Positions 1 through 12,198 of a DNA stretch of 64,000 bases are shown here, piece after piece. The stretch is taken from NCBI GenBank assembly GCA_003342895.1, contig PTFA01000055.1, positions 3,875,629 to 3,939,628 of the forward strand, given 5' to 3'. How positions within the stretch are numbered: position 1 is the first letter of the stretch; every line of letters begins with the position of its first letter. Source of the DNA: Casuarius casuarius (taxonomy: Eukaryota; Chordata; Aves; Casuariiformes; Casuariidae). The notes beneath the pieces are model-generated. The model was not told the DNA's origin. It did not search any database and saw only the letters and a list, made by a program, of their open reading frames with translations. Both the position numbers and the translations under genes were made by a program.

Positions 1-1406
1 TTTACAGGAGAGTTTACAGGACAGAGTAATATGCTTATCCAGTACCAAACCCCCAAATCTAGGTTTTAATAAAAACAACAAATAGCCAGATATTATGTTA
101 AGACAGAGAAACTTCATTTTAGGAAGAGTTATGAATTACATAAGTTTCCAAATTATGAAAAATCAGCAATGTATTCAAGAGGAAAGTTGATTTTGTAGAA
201 AAATCACGAAACTCTCTGAACATACTCCTTGAAATCAATTAAGCAATTCCTGCTAAAAATAGGAAATATTATTTAAAAAGTACTCAAAATTTCCATAATC
301 AGATTATTTTTATTCATAGTAGTATTTTAAAATTACATTATCAGAAATATTCCAGAAAGACATCATCTTTCTGAAGCTGGATCAAAAGTTTCATTGCAGT
401 TTTCACTTTGGCTTTTTCAAATTAAAATATGCATATAATCTTGTCATTTAGATAAAAATCTCCCATGCTTATGTACCATATATCAAGGACTTGAGGTTAT
501 AAATATTGATTTAAACTGAAACTACTTTGGGGAAGGCACCAGAATAAGACAGCACTATCCTTAAGGTAACTCTTCTCTACAAGAAATTTCTACAAGGTGA
601 TTCTTCTCTACAAGAAATTTCAGTAAGTCTTTCAATTCCTTTCATAAAGGAAGTTTTCTCTTCATGGCACTGTTTGATAAGATGGCATAGAAAGAAATTT
701 TGCCACACTGAAAATAACATCTCTTTAGTTGGAGATGTACTTCTTAAACTACTGGTTCAAAAATACAATATCATTAAGAAAATAAGTCTATGAGAAGTAC
801 AATGACAGTATTGTGGGGCTTTATAAAGACTATCTGACATATAGTTTGGGTCAATTTCTAAGATGCTTATCACGAATATGCAAAAGTGTTTACATTTATT
901 TTGTTAAAGCATGAAACAAATCTATTTCAAACAAAAAATATGAAATATTCCATGTAATGCATAATATCTGACAAATAATTTTTAACTAATTAAACTCCCA
1001 GTATATTTTGCTTGAAATTCAGAAAGAGTAAGCCTAGTTTACTTTTATTCGAAAACTTAAGCAACATTTCTTCCCTGAAAAATAGTGTCTAATTATTTAT
1101 CACTGCAGATATATACAATACTGTCCAAAGAGTAAATATGCTGAATAAATAGACTGTTCATATCTTTGTGCAGAACAAATATAAATTTGTGCTGGTATAA
1201 GCCAGCCAATTTTGCAGTTATCTGGTATTGTATTTTTTTCATCACATTTCTCTTCCACAGTTCAATACCGAATACAAACAGAGGGGTTTTTTTCTTTTGA
1301 AGTACGCCCCTTCTCCCCCTTTCCCCACACACAAGCACAGAACATTTAAAGGCTGCAAGCTGTACACAATGCAAACGTTTTTCTGAAGAATAATAAAGAC
1401 TCATAC
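1..1406. other. AT-rich non-coding tract with a 31-bp tandem duplication
   Basis: No gene or recognised repeat family is seen. If the possible exon at 1407-1531 is real, this stretch would be its first intron, read on the minus strand. The one structural feature is a short tandem duplication at 571-621, listed separately. Confidence 0.5.
571..621. repeat. Short tandem duplication, 31-bp spacing
   Basis: The 20-mer TCTTCTCTACAAGAAATTTC occurs at 571-590 and again, identical, at 602-621. The 11 bases between copies (TACAAGGTGAT) partly echo the repeat. The identity suggests a recent local duplication such as replication slippage. No function is implied. Confidence 0.85.
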
Positions 1407-1531
1407 CGTCTCCTTTGCTGTTTAATATCAATTGGCTTGTTAATAGCATAAGGCGATCCATGAATGTAAGCACTCCGGCATCTAGCCACTTTCTCCAGAG
1501 TCAGGTGCTCACAGCTAGATGGTAAACTCAT
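1407..1531 (-). CDS. Possible 5'-terminal coding exon of an unrecognised gene
   Basis: Read on the minus strand, an ATG at 1531-1529 has A at -3 and follows an in-frame stop (TAG at 1606-1604). The open frame begins MSLPSSCEHLTLEKVARCRS and continues with a mixed-charge stretch that includes GSPYAINKPIDIKQQRR. After 41 codons and two bases it meets a good splice donor (CG|GTATGAGT, GT at 1406-1405). The composition is more protein-like than neighbouring ORFs, which are rich in C, F, L and S. A sensible start, an upstream stop and a well-placed donor fit a first coding exon whose gene continues toward coordinate 1. I do not recognise the protein and no second exon is visible. Without splicing the frame runs on to 61 codons and stops. 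It could be a chance ORF. Confidence 0.35.
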
Positions 1532-2673
1532 TTTATCCCGGTATAAGCAGCGTACAGCTAATAGCCAAAAAGATGCATTCCTGGGAAAACTGGAAACAAA
1601 ATGCTACATAACGAATTTCAAAAAAGTATGCTATTCCAAATGAGCTTAACACTCCTTTGCCTGGAAAGCAAATGCCCCTCTTTTCAGCTGCTGCAATCAC
1701 CCTCTTGGATACAGGAAGTTGGCTGCTTATTTCCATCTAGTCATACTCCAACCAATTACTGATTAAGCAGATAAAGCGGAAAGTCTTTAGCTCCTCAGAA
1801 ACAGTTTCCCCCACCCCTGGGCACTAATCTTTTCTAGAATCTTTTTTTTGGTAGACACAGACTGTAAGCAGAGTTTGATCAGTTAAGACCAATGTCTAAA
1901 AAAGCCACAGACTGAATTTACTTTGAAGCAGGAGATGGGGCAGTAGGGCTACTTCTGCATATATCAAATGATCTCTTCAGGAGGAGGGGAATCTATCCAT
2001 ATTTCAAAAGGGCAAATAACTTTTCAGATTCTAATCAGAATGATTAGATTTGATATAAAAAAGACTCCAGGATTTAATCTATGTGAAGACAAAAAGAGGA
2101 TCATATATGCTTTTGCAAAGTTTTATTCTTTGTGACATGTTTCTCATTACGTAGCAGCATGTTCTCCATTAATGCAAAGAAACAACTAAAACATATGTAT
2201 GACCTCACATAAGAACTTACTCAGACCGTGACCAACAGGGATATATTAAATTGAAGATGCAGCTGTTTTAAAACATTTAACCCCTTAAAACTATCCATGT
2301 GATTGCCTGCACTGCTTCTGCCTCTATACGGTGCTCTTTCAGGTCCCAACTACATAAAGCAGAAACGTAGTACTTCAGTGGTACCTTGGAAATCACACTA
2401 AATCAAATTAAAAACTTGATGTTACACCGCAACATTGGAATTTGAGAGAGAGAGGATTAATACAAAGGAGAATCACATCCTGCACAAAAAGAGCTGTATC
2501 ATGGAGAACTGGGAAACAGTTTTTTTATATAGTATTATATGCACCTAATTCTATCTGGCTAATATTAATCCTCCTGAATAGCTGGAATTAAATCAAAGGA
2601 GGCTGCAAAGGTGGAACCCCAACAGGAAACAAGGCAATCAGAAAGATAAGGCTCCTTGAGAAAACAATGGAGC

Positions 2674-2683
2674 GGGGGGGGGG
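2674..2683. repeat. G10 homopolymer
   Basis: Ten consecutive G in a purine-rich context. It is one of several G/C runs of 8-15 bases scattered through the window. Confidence 0.9.
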
Positions 2684-4456
2684 TGCTTGCAAGAGGGGAA
2701 TACCCTCTGCCTGGCTCCAGGCAGGGTGGCAAAATGTACCTCTCCCAGGCTACAGCATGCTAGAAAAGGAAAAAGAACTGAGTGATAAGAGGGTGCCCAG
2801 GATGTCTCTCTAAAAGCAGACAGTAACAGGGATACCCACTGAGAGAGAGTCTGCTGCTGCGAAACAGGCTGCTTCTCTTTGACATAGAAAGAATTAATGG
2901 GAGGGAGGGATACTTGTAAGATCTGCCAAGAAAAAGTTAAGACGTTAAACAGCTGGGCATGCTGGCCATATAAATTTGCTTACTTGTTTTTCCATGTGCT
3001 TTGTACCTTTGAAGGGGGAAAAAAAAGTGATTCTTTGTTTGAAAAGGCTGATTTGGGAGTGAATTTAACAAATTCTCCGTTCAGCAGTAACCAAAATGAG
3101 TGACTTTGGAGACATGGACCACAGCCGCACCTACGTTCTCACTACCAGAATAGGAGAGACTGACGTCCAGGAAGGCAATCGCAGGACACGGACCAAGTGG
3201 TGCCACCAAAGTGCCCTCCTGAAAGCCAGAAACAATTCATCCCTTATCTGTGGCATGCATCAAAATCCTCGCAGGAGACTGTTACGGGACCAAAAAGCCA
3301 GGCAAAGGCTGACAGTTGTTTCTCCCTTACCTTTCGCTATGTCTAATACAAACCTCCACTGTAACAGACAAGCATTTTTCCAGCTGTTCTTAATTCTGTT
3401 ACTGTCCTGAAACTTTTCTGAGGTATAATGCAAACATAATTTTGCACGCACAACAATTATAAACTTCAGCTCAAGTGAAGTAAATTTTATAGTGCATTAA
3501 TAGCCATTCTGAGAAGGAAAGGGGCATGCATACTCCTGAAAAGATAAAAATGACTGAAGTGAGACTGCCTGACAATCTGCATTAGTTTTTTAAATGTGAT
3601 AATAACACTATAGTAGATGTATTATAGTATTGCATGTGTGTCTATATATATTGTTTAGAGTATAAGACATCACTGGTTAAAAATTCTTTTAAAAATGAAT
3701 TCAGCTTTCTGCTACAGAAAGCTAAAATGAATACATTAGCCTAACCTAAGTCCCACCAAGTAGCAATTCTCCTAACTTGTAGAAAGAAAAAGACCCAAAA
3801 AGCATACAACCTGCACCCCCTATCTGTAAGCTTTTCGACTTTAGTTAGGAAATAAAAGAGAAAAGGTAAGAGAAGCAGGGAAAACTAACGATCATTTAAT
3901 AATAATATCTGATAAAATTCAAGGTAAGAAGTTTTAGAAAAAAAGTACAACTAAAGACAGCTTTAAAGCAATATTTCTATATATGGACCAGATCCTTCCT
4001 TTTCATGTCATGGAATCAATTTTTTCCCATTTCGTAATGGGTACATACACACAACTAGAAATATTTGCTAGATGCAAAAATTGACTTAACTAATGCACAT
4101 TCACATAGCTATGCCACAGAGAAGATTCATCTCTCTGAGGAAAGAGTTAAAATGTGCACAGTAGCACTTCAGGAGACAAGTGGTGTCAGTACCTTCCCAG
4201 GGGCACTGCCTTTACGGGTGCCGCAAGCAGCGTGTTCATTGGGCAACCCTCCTCCCTCTCGCCTTGGAAGAGCTGCGACGATTCATAGTCTCCCTCCCAG
4301 CAAAATCCCCCTCTTCAGAGGCAAAACTAACTTACAGGGAGATCTGTGGCAAATTATCTCCTCCCATCGCGTGTTCTGTGGTCACGTGTCAGATGAGGAG
4401 GTAGTCTCCCATCTGCAGAGCACTTCTTCCAGCTCTGAAGAGCCCACTGTGCAGGA

Positions 4457-4480
4457 TTTTTTTTTTTTTTTTTTTTTTTT
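4457..4480. repeat. T24 homopolymer
   Basis: Twenty-four T bases follow a GC-richer segment. A processed minus-strand retrocopy would put its tail at its low-coordinate edge, so the body would lie above 4481. That sequence is AT-rich and resembles no coding sequence, so this is probably a simple poly-T tract. Confidence 0.85.
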
Positions 4481-4972
4481 AACCTTTTCTGGCTAGGTTT
4501 TAAGATTGAACTATTCTAATTTTGAAGTCTCACTGAAGTCTCAAAAATGGCAATTTTGGCAAATTTTTTTGATGAATATATGGTCTGTCCAAAATACAGA
4601 AATAGTTAAGAAACTTCTTTGTTATATTCATAGATTGGACAAAGTATTTTCTTCCTTTTAATAGTTTTAAAGATCTTCCCTTTATATATTTATTTAACTA
4701 ATTTACTAAATCTTGCTGTTGAGCATTGAACAAAGAACTCCAGAAATATAAATGTTATTTTATTTTTTGTTCCTGATTTAGGAATGTTTGATAGTCCTTC
4801 CTGTCTTTGAGAAGGTTAATTTCTTCAGATATTCACTGCTTCTTTTATAAAAGTATTAAAGGAATTGTCCCCAAATTTGCATGTATAGTTTTATTAGGTT
4901 CTGTATGTGATCTGACTACAGTGCTCTGAGCAGGTATGCTAGATGACCAGAGAAGTGTACATATGTTTGTCA

Positions 4973-4992
4973 CCCCCCCCCCCAAAAAAAAA
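4973..4992. repeat. C11A9 composite homopolymer
   Basis: Eleven C directly followed by nine A. The other composite tracts in the window, at 7796-7815 and 33802-33820, are A10G10 and A10G9. Confidence 0.9.
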
Positions 4993-5553
4993 TCTAATAT
5001 AAGGGTCCTATAATAAAGTTGTGACTATGAGTACATTCTGATTCACTTATAGCACTACACAGTTTACACAGACATATCAGACAAGTCCATCATTTTTACA
5101 TATGGGGATCACAGAAATGATTTTATATGGTACATATCAAACACACCCTGGAGAAGACCCCATATTCAAAGGAGTGAGATATATATTCACTAAGGATGTA
5201 TACTTGGCTGATAAGACCACATACAACCTGTAGCCTCATCCTGTTCAAAGCACTTTATATCTATATGTATTCAGTGAAAGGTATTCCTGAATTCATTTTT
5301 AAGAAATGCAATTTCTGCGTGGATTTTTTTATGTTTTGTCTTATTCAACACTTAAATTTGCCTTATGCAGCTGCACCTGTTTTCAACATTACTCAATTAG
5401 TTCTTTTACCTCTGCCAGTATGTACTTTTGCTCTTGAAACCTGGGACTTCATACTGCTGCCCTTTGAGACCTGCTTTGTTATTAAGGCTCTCCGGAGAAC
5501 CTTTCATCAAACCTTCTGTTCTCTCCCTTACATATCTTAAAGGCATTAGAATA

Positions 5554-5622
5554 ACCACACTGGGTCACACTACAAAAGTCCATTCAGCTCAGGACCCAAT
5601 TTCCAACAACGGCCAAGAAGCC
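5554..5622 (-). mobile_element. Relic of an L3-like CR1 3' region, antisense
   Basis: The block CACACTGGGTCACACTAC, then AAAGTCCATTCAGCTCAGGA and a CCAACAACGGCCAAGAAGC segment follow the recurrent 3' region of old amniote CR1/L3 elements. In those the antisense strand reads roughly 'tactgggtcagaccaaaggtccatctagcccagtatc...gacagtggcca'. Many substitutions point to an ancient insertion. Only about 70 bp is recognisable and the edges are approximate. Confidence 0.6.
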
Positions 5623-7795
5623 TACTGTGTGTGGCATACTTCATAATTACAAACCAGAAATGTCCTATAGGTAGAACTTCAATAATCATGTTACAAAAAA
5701 AACATATTGTTCCGACAGAAAATTTGCTTAATAGCACAGAGTAGTTGATAAATGTAAAAAATTAAAAATCAAGAGTTCTTACTAAATCCTGTCTCCAACC
5801 ATAGACAGCCAGTGCCACTATATATAATGTTACTCATTAAAAAACATTAATGACATACTGCTGTAGTTACACAGCAGAACAATTGTGTTTATTCATCTTT
5901 CCAAATGAACATCTTCCTTGAACATCAGCTGCTACCACTATATTTAGAATACCAAGATAGCAATGCAAACCTTGTTTATTGAATAGGCAAAATAAAGACA
6001 TTTTAGAAATGTTAGGTCAAAAAGTACTGTTAATATGCATTACCTATGTAGCATACTGACTAGCACTTTGGCCACTTCAAATTAAATCTGTATATTCTGT
6101 ACAAGTTAATAATAAACTCATTTATGAACCTATTTCTTAGGTATATACAGTGCTCTTTTTATGTGATATCACCTTCCATGGATTTATTTCTTATTTTACC
6201 AAAATATGGGTACAAATAAAACCAAACATGTACCATGTATTTGCATGCTATTCATCAGGGCTGAATTAAAATTGACAGCATACAGGTGAAACTCTGTGTA
6301 TCCCATTACTGGTTTCCACTGATATCCAATTTTCCAAAAAGATTTTTTCCATTAGAAATCATAATTTTAAGAAGTTTATAATTTTGTAGCTAATTTTCAA
6401 CTTCTATAGGTTTATTCATAACTCAATGAATTAATCAAAGTAAAAGAACCATTCAGTCCCCTTTACACTGCTATTATCAAGACTTTGTGACTTCCACTGC
6501 AAAGAGTAGACCCCTCCTCTGTATAAGCTGACCACCACATGCTATAATGTTTGAAAATGCATAATATTGATCTAGTAATATGCATTAGTTCCACTTGGCA
6601 CGCTATAACCAGGCTGTCTTAAAACTATAACCGTCCTTTTTAAAAAGTAAATGTTGTCCACATAGATCCCCACATAAATCATGCATGACAGAGGGAGAAG
6701 AAGGGCACATCTTCAGCTTAGGGTAGCTGATGAAATGAGTGATACCCTTTCCCTATTGAAGGCAACAGGGCATATGATTCTTAAAGTCTACATTATGTAG
6801 CTGCAAGGAAAAAGGAGGACCATTTACTCTAAAAAAGACTGGTATAGCATAATTATGGTAGATAGCTTGCTGCTGGTCCTAACAATCTGAGTTTTTCTTG
6901 CTATGATGAATTTTCACAGTACTTTGCTCACAGCACTGTTTAAGCTGATCTACTACTCTAAAGACATATGAGTAACTAGGAATCAGATCTTAAATATCTT
7001 TTCCGTATGTTTTAACTAGAATCTCTTTTAAGCTCCTGATTGTCTGACACTACTCTTGAAGTTACAACAACCTCCAGAGATCGGCATGCCCACAGGTGAG
7101 CACTGGTATGCACCGATATGGCAGAGCTGACTCTGCCTCCCTTTGGCTCTCGGTCAGACAACCCTATGGCTTTCCTTGAGCTGGCTATAGTGCTCATCTG
7201 AGCCCGTGGTGAGCTCATACAAGGTGTTAATCTAGCTGAAAAGCAAAAGATCAAGAACAACAAAAGTAAATAGTGTTTTGCTAGGCTAGGTATTTGAGCT
7301 TCCAGAATGAGAAGAGTTACTCCCTAAAAATGGCTGTATCTATCTTTCCATAAAGAGTGCCTGGCGTGACATCCTCAAATATAATGTCTACAATAGAGGT
7401 GTCCACCTTCAGCCAGATGGACATCCCTTCCCTATTGCCCCATCTGTGGAAATGATGAACATTTTCATTTGAAAGTGAAGCTGACAGAGATTTGAGCAAA
7501 AAGGTGCTATAAAAACTCAAAATTGAAAAATCAGGACCTTGGTATTTAAATTCAGTGTCTAAAATAATTAATGTATATTTCTGCCATTAATCTTCCTGTA
7601 TGCAATACTTCATCTGAAAATAGAAACAATATCACTATTTTATCTCTTCAGGTTACTGAAAAGATAAACACACAGGCCATTTGTCAAGCCCTCAGATATT
7701 ATAATGCTGAACACTTCAGAAAAGTGAACACAGGAACTAAGAAATTTTTTTACTGGTCAGGATTCGCAAAGTTATATAGACTTTGTGATGGAATT

Positions 7796-7815
7796 AAAAA
7801 AAAAAGGGGGGGGGG
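7796..7815. repeat. A10G10 composite homopolymer
   Basis: Ten A directly followed by ten G. A near-identical junction (A10G9) occurs at 33802-33820. Confidence 0.9.
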
Positions 7816-10618
7816 CTCTCCACAAGGAACAATGAAGATAAAATACAATAGCGTTGCCTACACAGTGAGCCCTATCCATCTCCCTGCAAAATGAGCGTAA
7901 GATCCTACGTACAAATTGGTGATTATACAACTGAAGACTATCAAATCAGGTATGCAGGGCCAAAATTAAGTTTATAAAGTAATAGTAATTTAATCCTTTC
8001 CAAAGCTGGAATGTCAAAGTGTGAAAGATTTTTCTTAACGCATTTTTGTTGTTTGGAATTTTAAGTAGGCTGCGGCAGATAAAGGAAATATAAAGACAAT
8101 GAAAATATTCACAGTGGTGAAAATAGTTCAGAAATCATAGTCTGTACAGAACAAACAAAATTCTCTTTTCTTCCCCACCGAGATCTTGAAGTACCGCACT
8201 TTAACATTTCAACTGTGACAATTATAATACTTTTATTCATGCTGCACCAGCCATATTGTGTTAAACTGACACAGAATTTTGGATTCTTTTCCTTATTATC
8301 ATCATCCTAATTTCTGATCTCTGCTGGAAATGAACTTCAGTTATTGCAGAGAAAATTGCATGCTGATTTTCAACTGAAATCAGTAGAAAATCTACTTTCA
8401 CACACAGGGGCACAGCTTCTGAATTACTGCATGTGGCATTGTGACAGGTATGCTATTATGATTTTCTTTTGAAAGAAAAGAATGGGTTTACTTCTCTTGC
8501 AGGAAGTATTGGGTAGGGTTTCCTTTCCCCTTTCAAACCTTTGAAAATAATTAGTAGTTAGTCTTCCTCTGTTCGTATGCAATGTATATACCTGTTTCTG
8601 TTCTATGTCTATCACAAATAAGTTTTGATTCCTATCAAGGTAAAACACACCACACCACCATCTCATAGTAAATCATTCTCTACAAAATGGCTTCATTGTA
8701 TGAAATGAGTCACTGCTTTCCAGAGTAAACTGCAGAGCAAGAGTTAGGGAAAAGAATATACTCGCTCAGTATTTGCAAAAATTATTTCACACCCCAGACA
8801 AATTTGATGAGCCTGTGTTGAAGTCAACTATAAAAATGAGGAGAAAAATACAAATTAAGCCATTATCTCACTTTCATTCTGTAAACATTCGTTCACACAT
8901 ATACAGTAACGCCTAAGTAAACATCACTGCAAAACCTTTGAAGCTTTGCAGCAAAGACTGCTGAATGAAGTTTTCCCATTTCATCACCTTAAATTTGAAA
9001 TCCATTCAAACCTGATAAAACACATGGCTTCATTAAAGACTACTAACATGGGTTATCTACTCCTGTGCTGTCTGAGCCTTAAACTAGTGAAGAAAGTGTA
9101 TTCTCCTGTGCAGTGTTGACGCTCTTCAGGATGCTACAAGTAAGAAGGCTAGAAGTGACCCTTGCCAACTTTTGGAAGTTTTCTATGGCTTGAAGTTAAA
9201 ATTGTGAACAGTCACCAGATGCATGATGCCATCTTGAGTATCACTGAAGCAGGTAGAGACAGTGGGAACTTTCAGAAAAATACACTGCAAGCTTTGAGAC
9301 ACAGCTAGGTGACTTATGTCTGGCAGTGAGTTTGGGTGAGGTATAAAGCTGTTCCTTCTATTTTCTAGGGGTGTCAGTGTAGATGCTATTACAGACAGCT
9401 GACAGATTGTATCCCCTCAGGATGGTGGAAATGAGAAGTTCCAGTATAATCAGTCAGAAGAGACTGTAATGACATTCTTAGACTTGTCATATGATCCTTT
9501 TAGCATTATGTGTTTGACACTGCTGAACATCACGTTGCTTCTTTGCAGATTTTGAGAATTACTGTATCTCCAGGCTGGCAGTCTTGCTTGAATGTGGGTA
9601 GAGCAAGCCTTAATATATCATGGGAGAGATAATCAAAGATATACTCTGTTATTCTAGCAACACTGAACTCAAGAAGGCCATGTGGAACTTGTAGTCCTTT
9701 TATCTATTCAAGCAGACTTTCTCACTTTTGAAAAAACATCAGCTCTTTTCAGAAATAAAATGGCAGACTCTCCACATAGTGTTGTTCTTTTGATATAGGG
9801 AAGCAAGGCTCAAAGCAAAACTTTGAAGATGCTACTGGAATACGAGTACCTTGACTAGAGCAGAATTTTGAAACCACTTTAGGAACTGATTTAAGTTGAT
9901 GTTTATGTGAAGACTCCTTTAGGGAGATTGGTGGTAGTGCTCAAAGCCTTTCACACTCTAAGTTGAGGAAGTAGCCATTAGAAAAAAAACCTGCAGAATG
10001 AAATGGTATAAGCAAAACAGCCTGAAAAAGGCCAGAAGGAGACTGTTCATAAGTTGCAGAGAGGTGATTGTAAGTCCCAGGCAATAAGAGATTCATTGCT
10101 GAATAAATGCATAACAGTTACCTTAGTCAACTGTAGTGACTGTGTTTGGATGGAGCATCTGACCATAGTAAGGTGAAATCAGATTTGGAGCTAGGTAGGC
10201 ACAGATTCAAAATAGTAGATCCAGTTACTGTATACAGTCACCTACAAACTTAGTAAACATATAAAAAGTGAAAACATATAACAAGTTGTTACAGCATGTG
10301 ACAAGTTTCCATAGGTTTTATTTATTTTTTATTATCAATGTGTAAATGCATCACAGAATTCTCCATGAGGTTTTTGCTGGCTATCCTCAAGCTTGCAGAA
10401 ATGGACATGCGGTAACTTGGGCTGAGCATGAAAAATATGTGTAGGAGAAAGTCACAAGGTCCTTTATGTGGTAATGGGCTTTTTTTTCTTGCTTTACAGT
10501 GTATGGTCCTAACAAGAGGCAATTGAGTTGTTACCTGAATAAGATACTGTTCTGTTTTGTACAGTAAGGTTCTCTTCTACATCTGCTGCATTATACATAC
10601 ACATTATTAAATGTTATG

Positions 10619-10637
10619 CACACACACACACACACAC
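10619..10637. repeat. (CA)n microsatellite
   Basis: About nine and a half CA units, uninterrupted. Confidence 0.9.
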
Positions 10638-11148
10638 TACTAGAAAATTTTCTAATGAGAATCCTACCATATAAAAAGTATCAGAACTATCATAGCTTTT
10701 GTCCAGCAGGTCAGTTCCATTTTAGCACCAAAATGTTGAAGTGAAAAAAGACTAACATGCAGGAGTAGCAAGAGTTAAATTTTGTAGGATAGTATCGTAA
10801 TATAGTATAAGAGAATAGAACTACATAAACAAGATGAAAGTATGATTTTTCACATTTTAAAAGGCTAAAAGAGACACCCAGGACAAGTCTTTGTTTTCCA
10901 GAAGCCTTCGCTGAAAAATCAAATACTAGCTTGTACATGATGTTTAGTAATGGACAACCTGTTCTAGAATAACTCTCTAAAGCAGGAAAGGGGGAAAAAA
11001 AAAACCTCAAGAGATATCCTTTTTGTCACTCTCTGCCACATAATAACTAAAATGCCATAAAATTATCCATAAAAACAGATTAACAGCATTAAAATCCAAT
11101 TAAAAAGTCCAGCTACTCAAAAATAAAACAAAGTTTGCTTGTGAAATC

Positions 11149-11184
11149 TCTTCCTTCCTTCCCTCCCTCTTTCCTTTCTTCCTT
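11149..11184. repeat. Pyrimidine (TTCC)n-like tract
   Basis: TTCC and TCCC units form a polypyrimidine stretch just upstream of the LTR cluster. Confidence 0.8.
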
Positions 11185-11375
11185 AGTAAAATTTATAAAG
11201 AATAGTGTTCTTACACTCTGACAGTCTTGTAGTTCACCAAGGTGGGGAGGACAGAACAGTACATAGGCCCAAAATATGGCTGGAACAGGGGACAAGATGG
11301 GGAATAGAGTCATGCTGAGAAGACATTTGCTCAGGGCAGGAAGGGATGAATAACGCAGGACAGAAAGCAAGATCA

Positions 11376-11380
11376 AGGAC
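11376..11380. repeat. Target-site duplication, low-coordinate copy (AGGAC)
   Basis: AGGAC immediately precedes the first base of the minus-strand LTR and is repeated exactly at 12027-12031, directly after its last base. Confidence 0.8.
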
Positions 11381-11438
11381 TGTCATGGATGAGCGATGGG
11401 TGAGGCACTTCTCTTGTGAGAGAGAAGCAGCAGTATGT

Positions 11439-11444
11439 TTTATT
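11439..11444 (-). promoter_or_regulatory. LTR polyadenylation signal AATAAA
   Basis: Canonical AATAAA on the minus strand, within the 3' part of the antisense LTR and about 450 bp downstream of its TATA-like box. Confidence 0.65.
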
Positions 11445-11890
11445 GAGATGAGATAGTGATTTAACAAAGTTCAATCATAAATAAGACAATGATTTAACAA
11501 GGGTCGATGGCAAGGTTCACTCAGTCATGTACTGTGTGGAGGACAGGGTCAGATAAAAGTGTCAAGGAGACCCTCCCGTTGAGTCATGAGGTTCAGAATG
11601 GACCCCCTTGCTTTCCATACTCCTTCTCAGAGGAGTCTGGAGGCAGCTGGATCCAATCTTAGTCCCAGACTTGGTAAACAGTTTATGTCTAAAGGATTAT
11701 GTGCACAATCATTCAGAGATGTAACTTTGCAAAGTTTCAGCATGCTATTAGTCCTTACCAAGGATCTATCACGGGTAAGGAATCTTTCGACCTCAAGGAG
11801 TAACCTTGAGGAGTGTCCCTGCTCAAGAGCAGGTCTTGCAGTGCAGCCCACTGCTGTGCAGGAGAGCTCAATGGGCTCTGGGCTGCCCCC

Positions 11891-11899
11891 TATTTATGG
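11891..11899 (-). promoter_or_regulatory. LTR TATA-like box
   Basis: CCATAAATA on the minus strand, set in GC-rich flanks (CCCC upstream, GGGGG downstream) as in many LTR core promoters. Current activity is unknown. Confidence 0.55.
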
Positions 11900-12026
11900 G
11901 GTAAGATGACTGACTCATTCATATTTGCATACTAGAAGGATTTTAGTTGGCACATGCTCAATTAGCCCCTGCCTATGTGCTGTTTACGGAGAGGTCGAGG
12001 GGAGAAGGAAGGAGCACACCGTCACA

Positions 12027-12031
12027 AGGAC
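12027..12031. repeat. Target-site duplication, high-coordinate copy (AGGAC)
   Basis: Exact match to 11376-11380, fixing the boundary of the antisense LTR. Confidence 0.8.
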
Positions 12032-12192
12032 GTCTCTGGTTACCCAAGAATGTTGAGAGTTTCCTGCAACCACCGGCAAGAGGGTGAGACTGGCATGTTA
12101 GACTGTACATATTACTTCCAGCTCCAAATGGGAATAGGGTAAAGCCACTGGACTTGGGGAAGGGGCAGGAAGCAGCCTGCTCTTTTGAACTC

Positions 12193-12198
12193 ACCAAG
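12193..12198. repeat. Target-site duplication, low-coordinate copy (ACCAAG)
   Basis: ACCAAG directly abuts the TGTTGGGG start of the second LTR and recurs exactly at 12582-12587. Confidence 0.8.

Larger units (their letters stand above)
1532..5553. other. Unassigned tract upstream of the possible exon
   Basis: No recognised gene or repeat family. Sequence near 1600-1740 would be the 5'UTR or promoter side of the possible minus-strand exon. It holds a CAGCTG E-box near 1687, but no TATA box or CpG island is evident. GC-richer patches lie at 2640-2900, 3090-3330 and 4170-4450. Each contains an ORF of roughly 70-140 codons with no recognisable domain. A G10 run (2674-2683), a T24 run (4457-4480) and C11A9 (4973-4992) are listed separately. 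Confidence 0.5.
5623..11375. other. Non-coding tract with simple repeats only
   Basis: No supported gene or recognised element. Segment 9030-10260 is less AT-rich than its surroundings and holds few ORFs. It could be an old unrecognised repeat or transcribed non-coding sequence. A10G10 at 7796-7815, a CA repeat at 10619-10637 and a pyrimidine tract at 11149-11184 are listed separately. Confidence 0.5.
11381..12026 (-). mobile_element. Solo LTR of an endogenous retrovirus, antisense
   Basis: This 646-bp element runs from TGTCATGG to CCGTCACA on the plus strand, so read on the minus strand it starts TGTGACGG and ends CCATGACA. That is the TG...CA architecture of a retroviral LTR. It is flanked by perfect 5-bp direct repeats (AGGAC). 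On the minus strand it has a TATA-like CCATAAATA (11891-11899) and, downstream, an AATAAA polyadenylation signal (11439-11444), in correct U3-R-U5 order. No gag, pol or env sequence is adjacent, so this is a solo LTR left by recombination between two LTRs. A 5-bp duplication suits ERVL-like avian elements, but family assignment needs a repeat-library match. ORFs inside it (for example near 11586-11909) are incidental. Confidence 0.8.

Noticed and set aside
3096..3410. 104-codon plus-strand ORF starting MSDFGDMDHSR
   Set aside because: Although it starts well and sits in GC-richer DNA, no homology is recognised, no splice junction clearly bounds it and its C-terminal part looks random.
4065..4496. 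143-codon plus-strand ORF ending in a poly-Phe stretch
   Set aside because: The tail is the T24 homopolymer translated, and the rest has no recognisable domain.
11586..11909. ORFs on both strands near 11.6-11.9 kb
   Set aside because: They lie inside the antisense solo LTR and do not correspond to retroviral genes.
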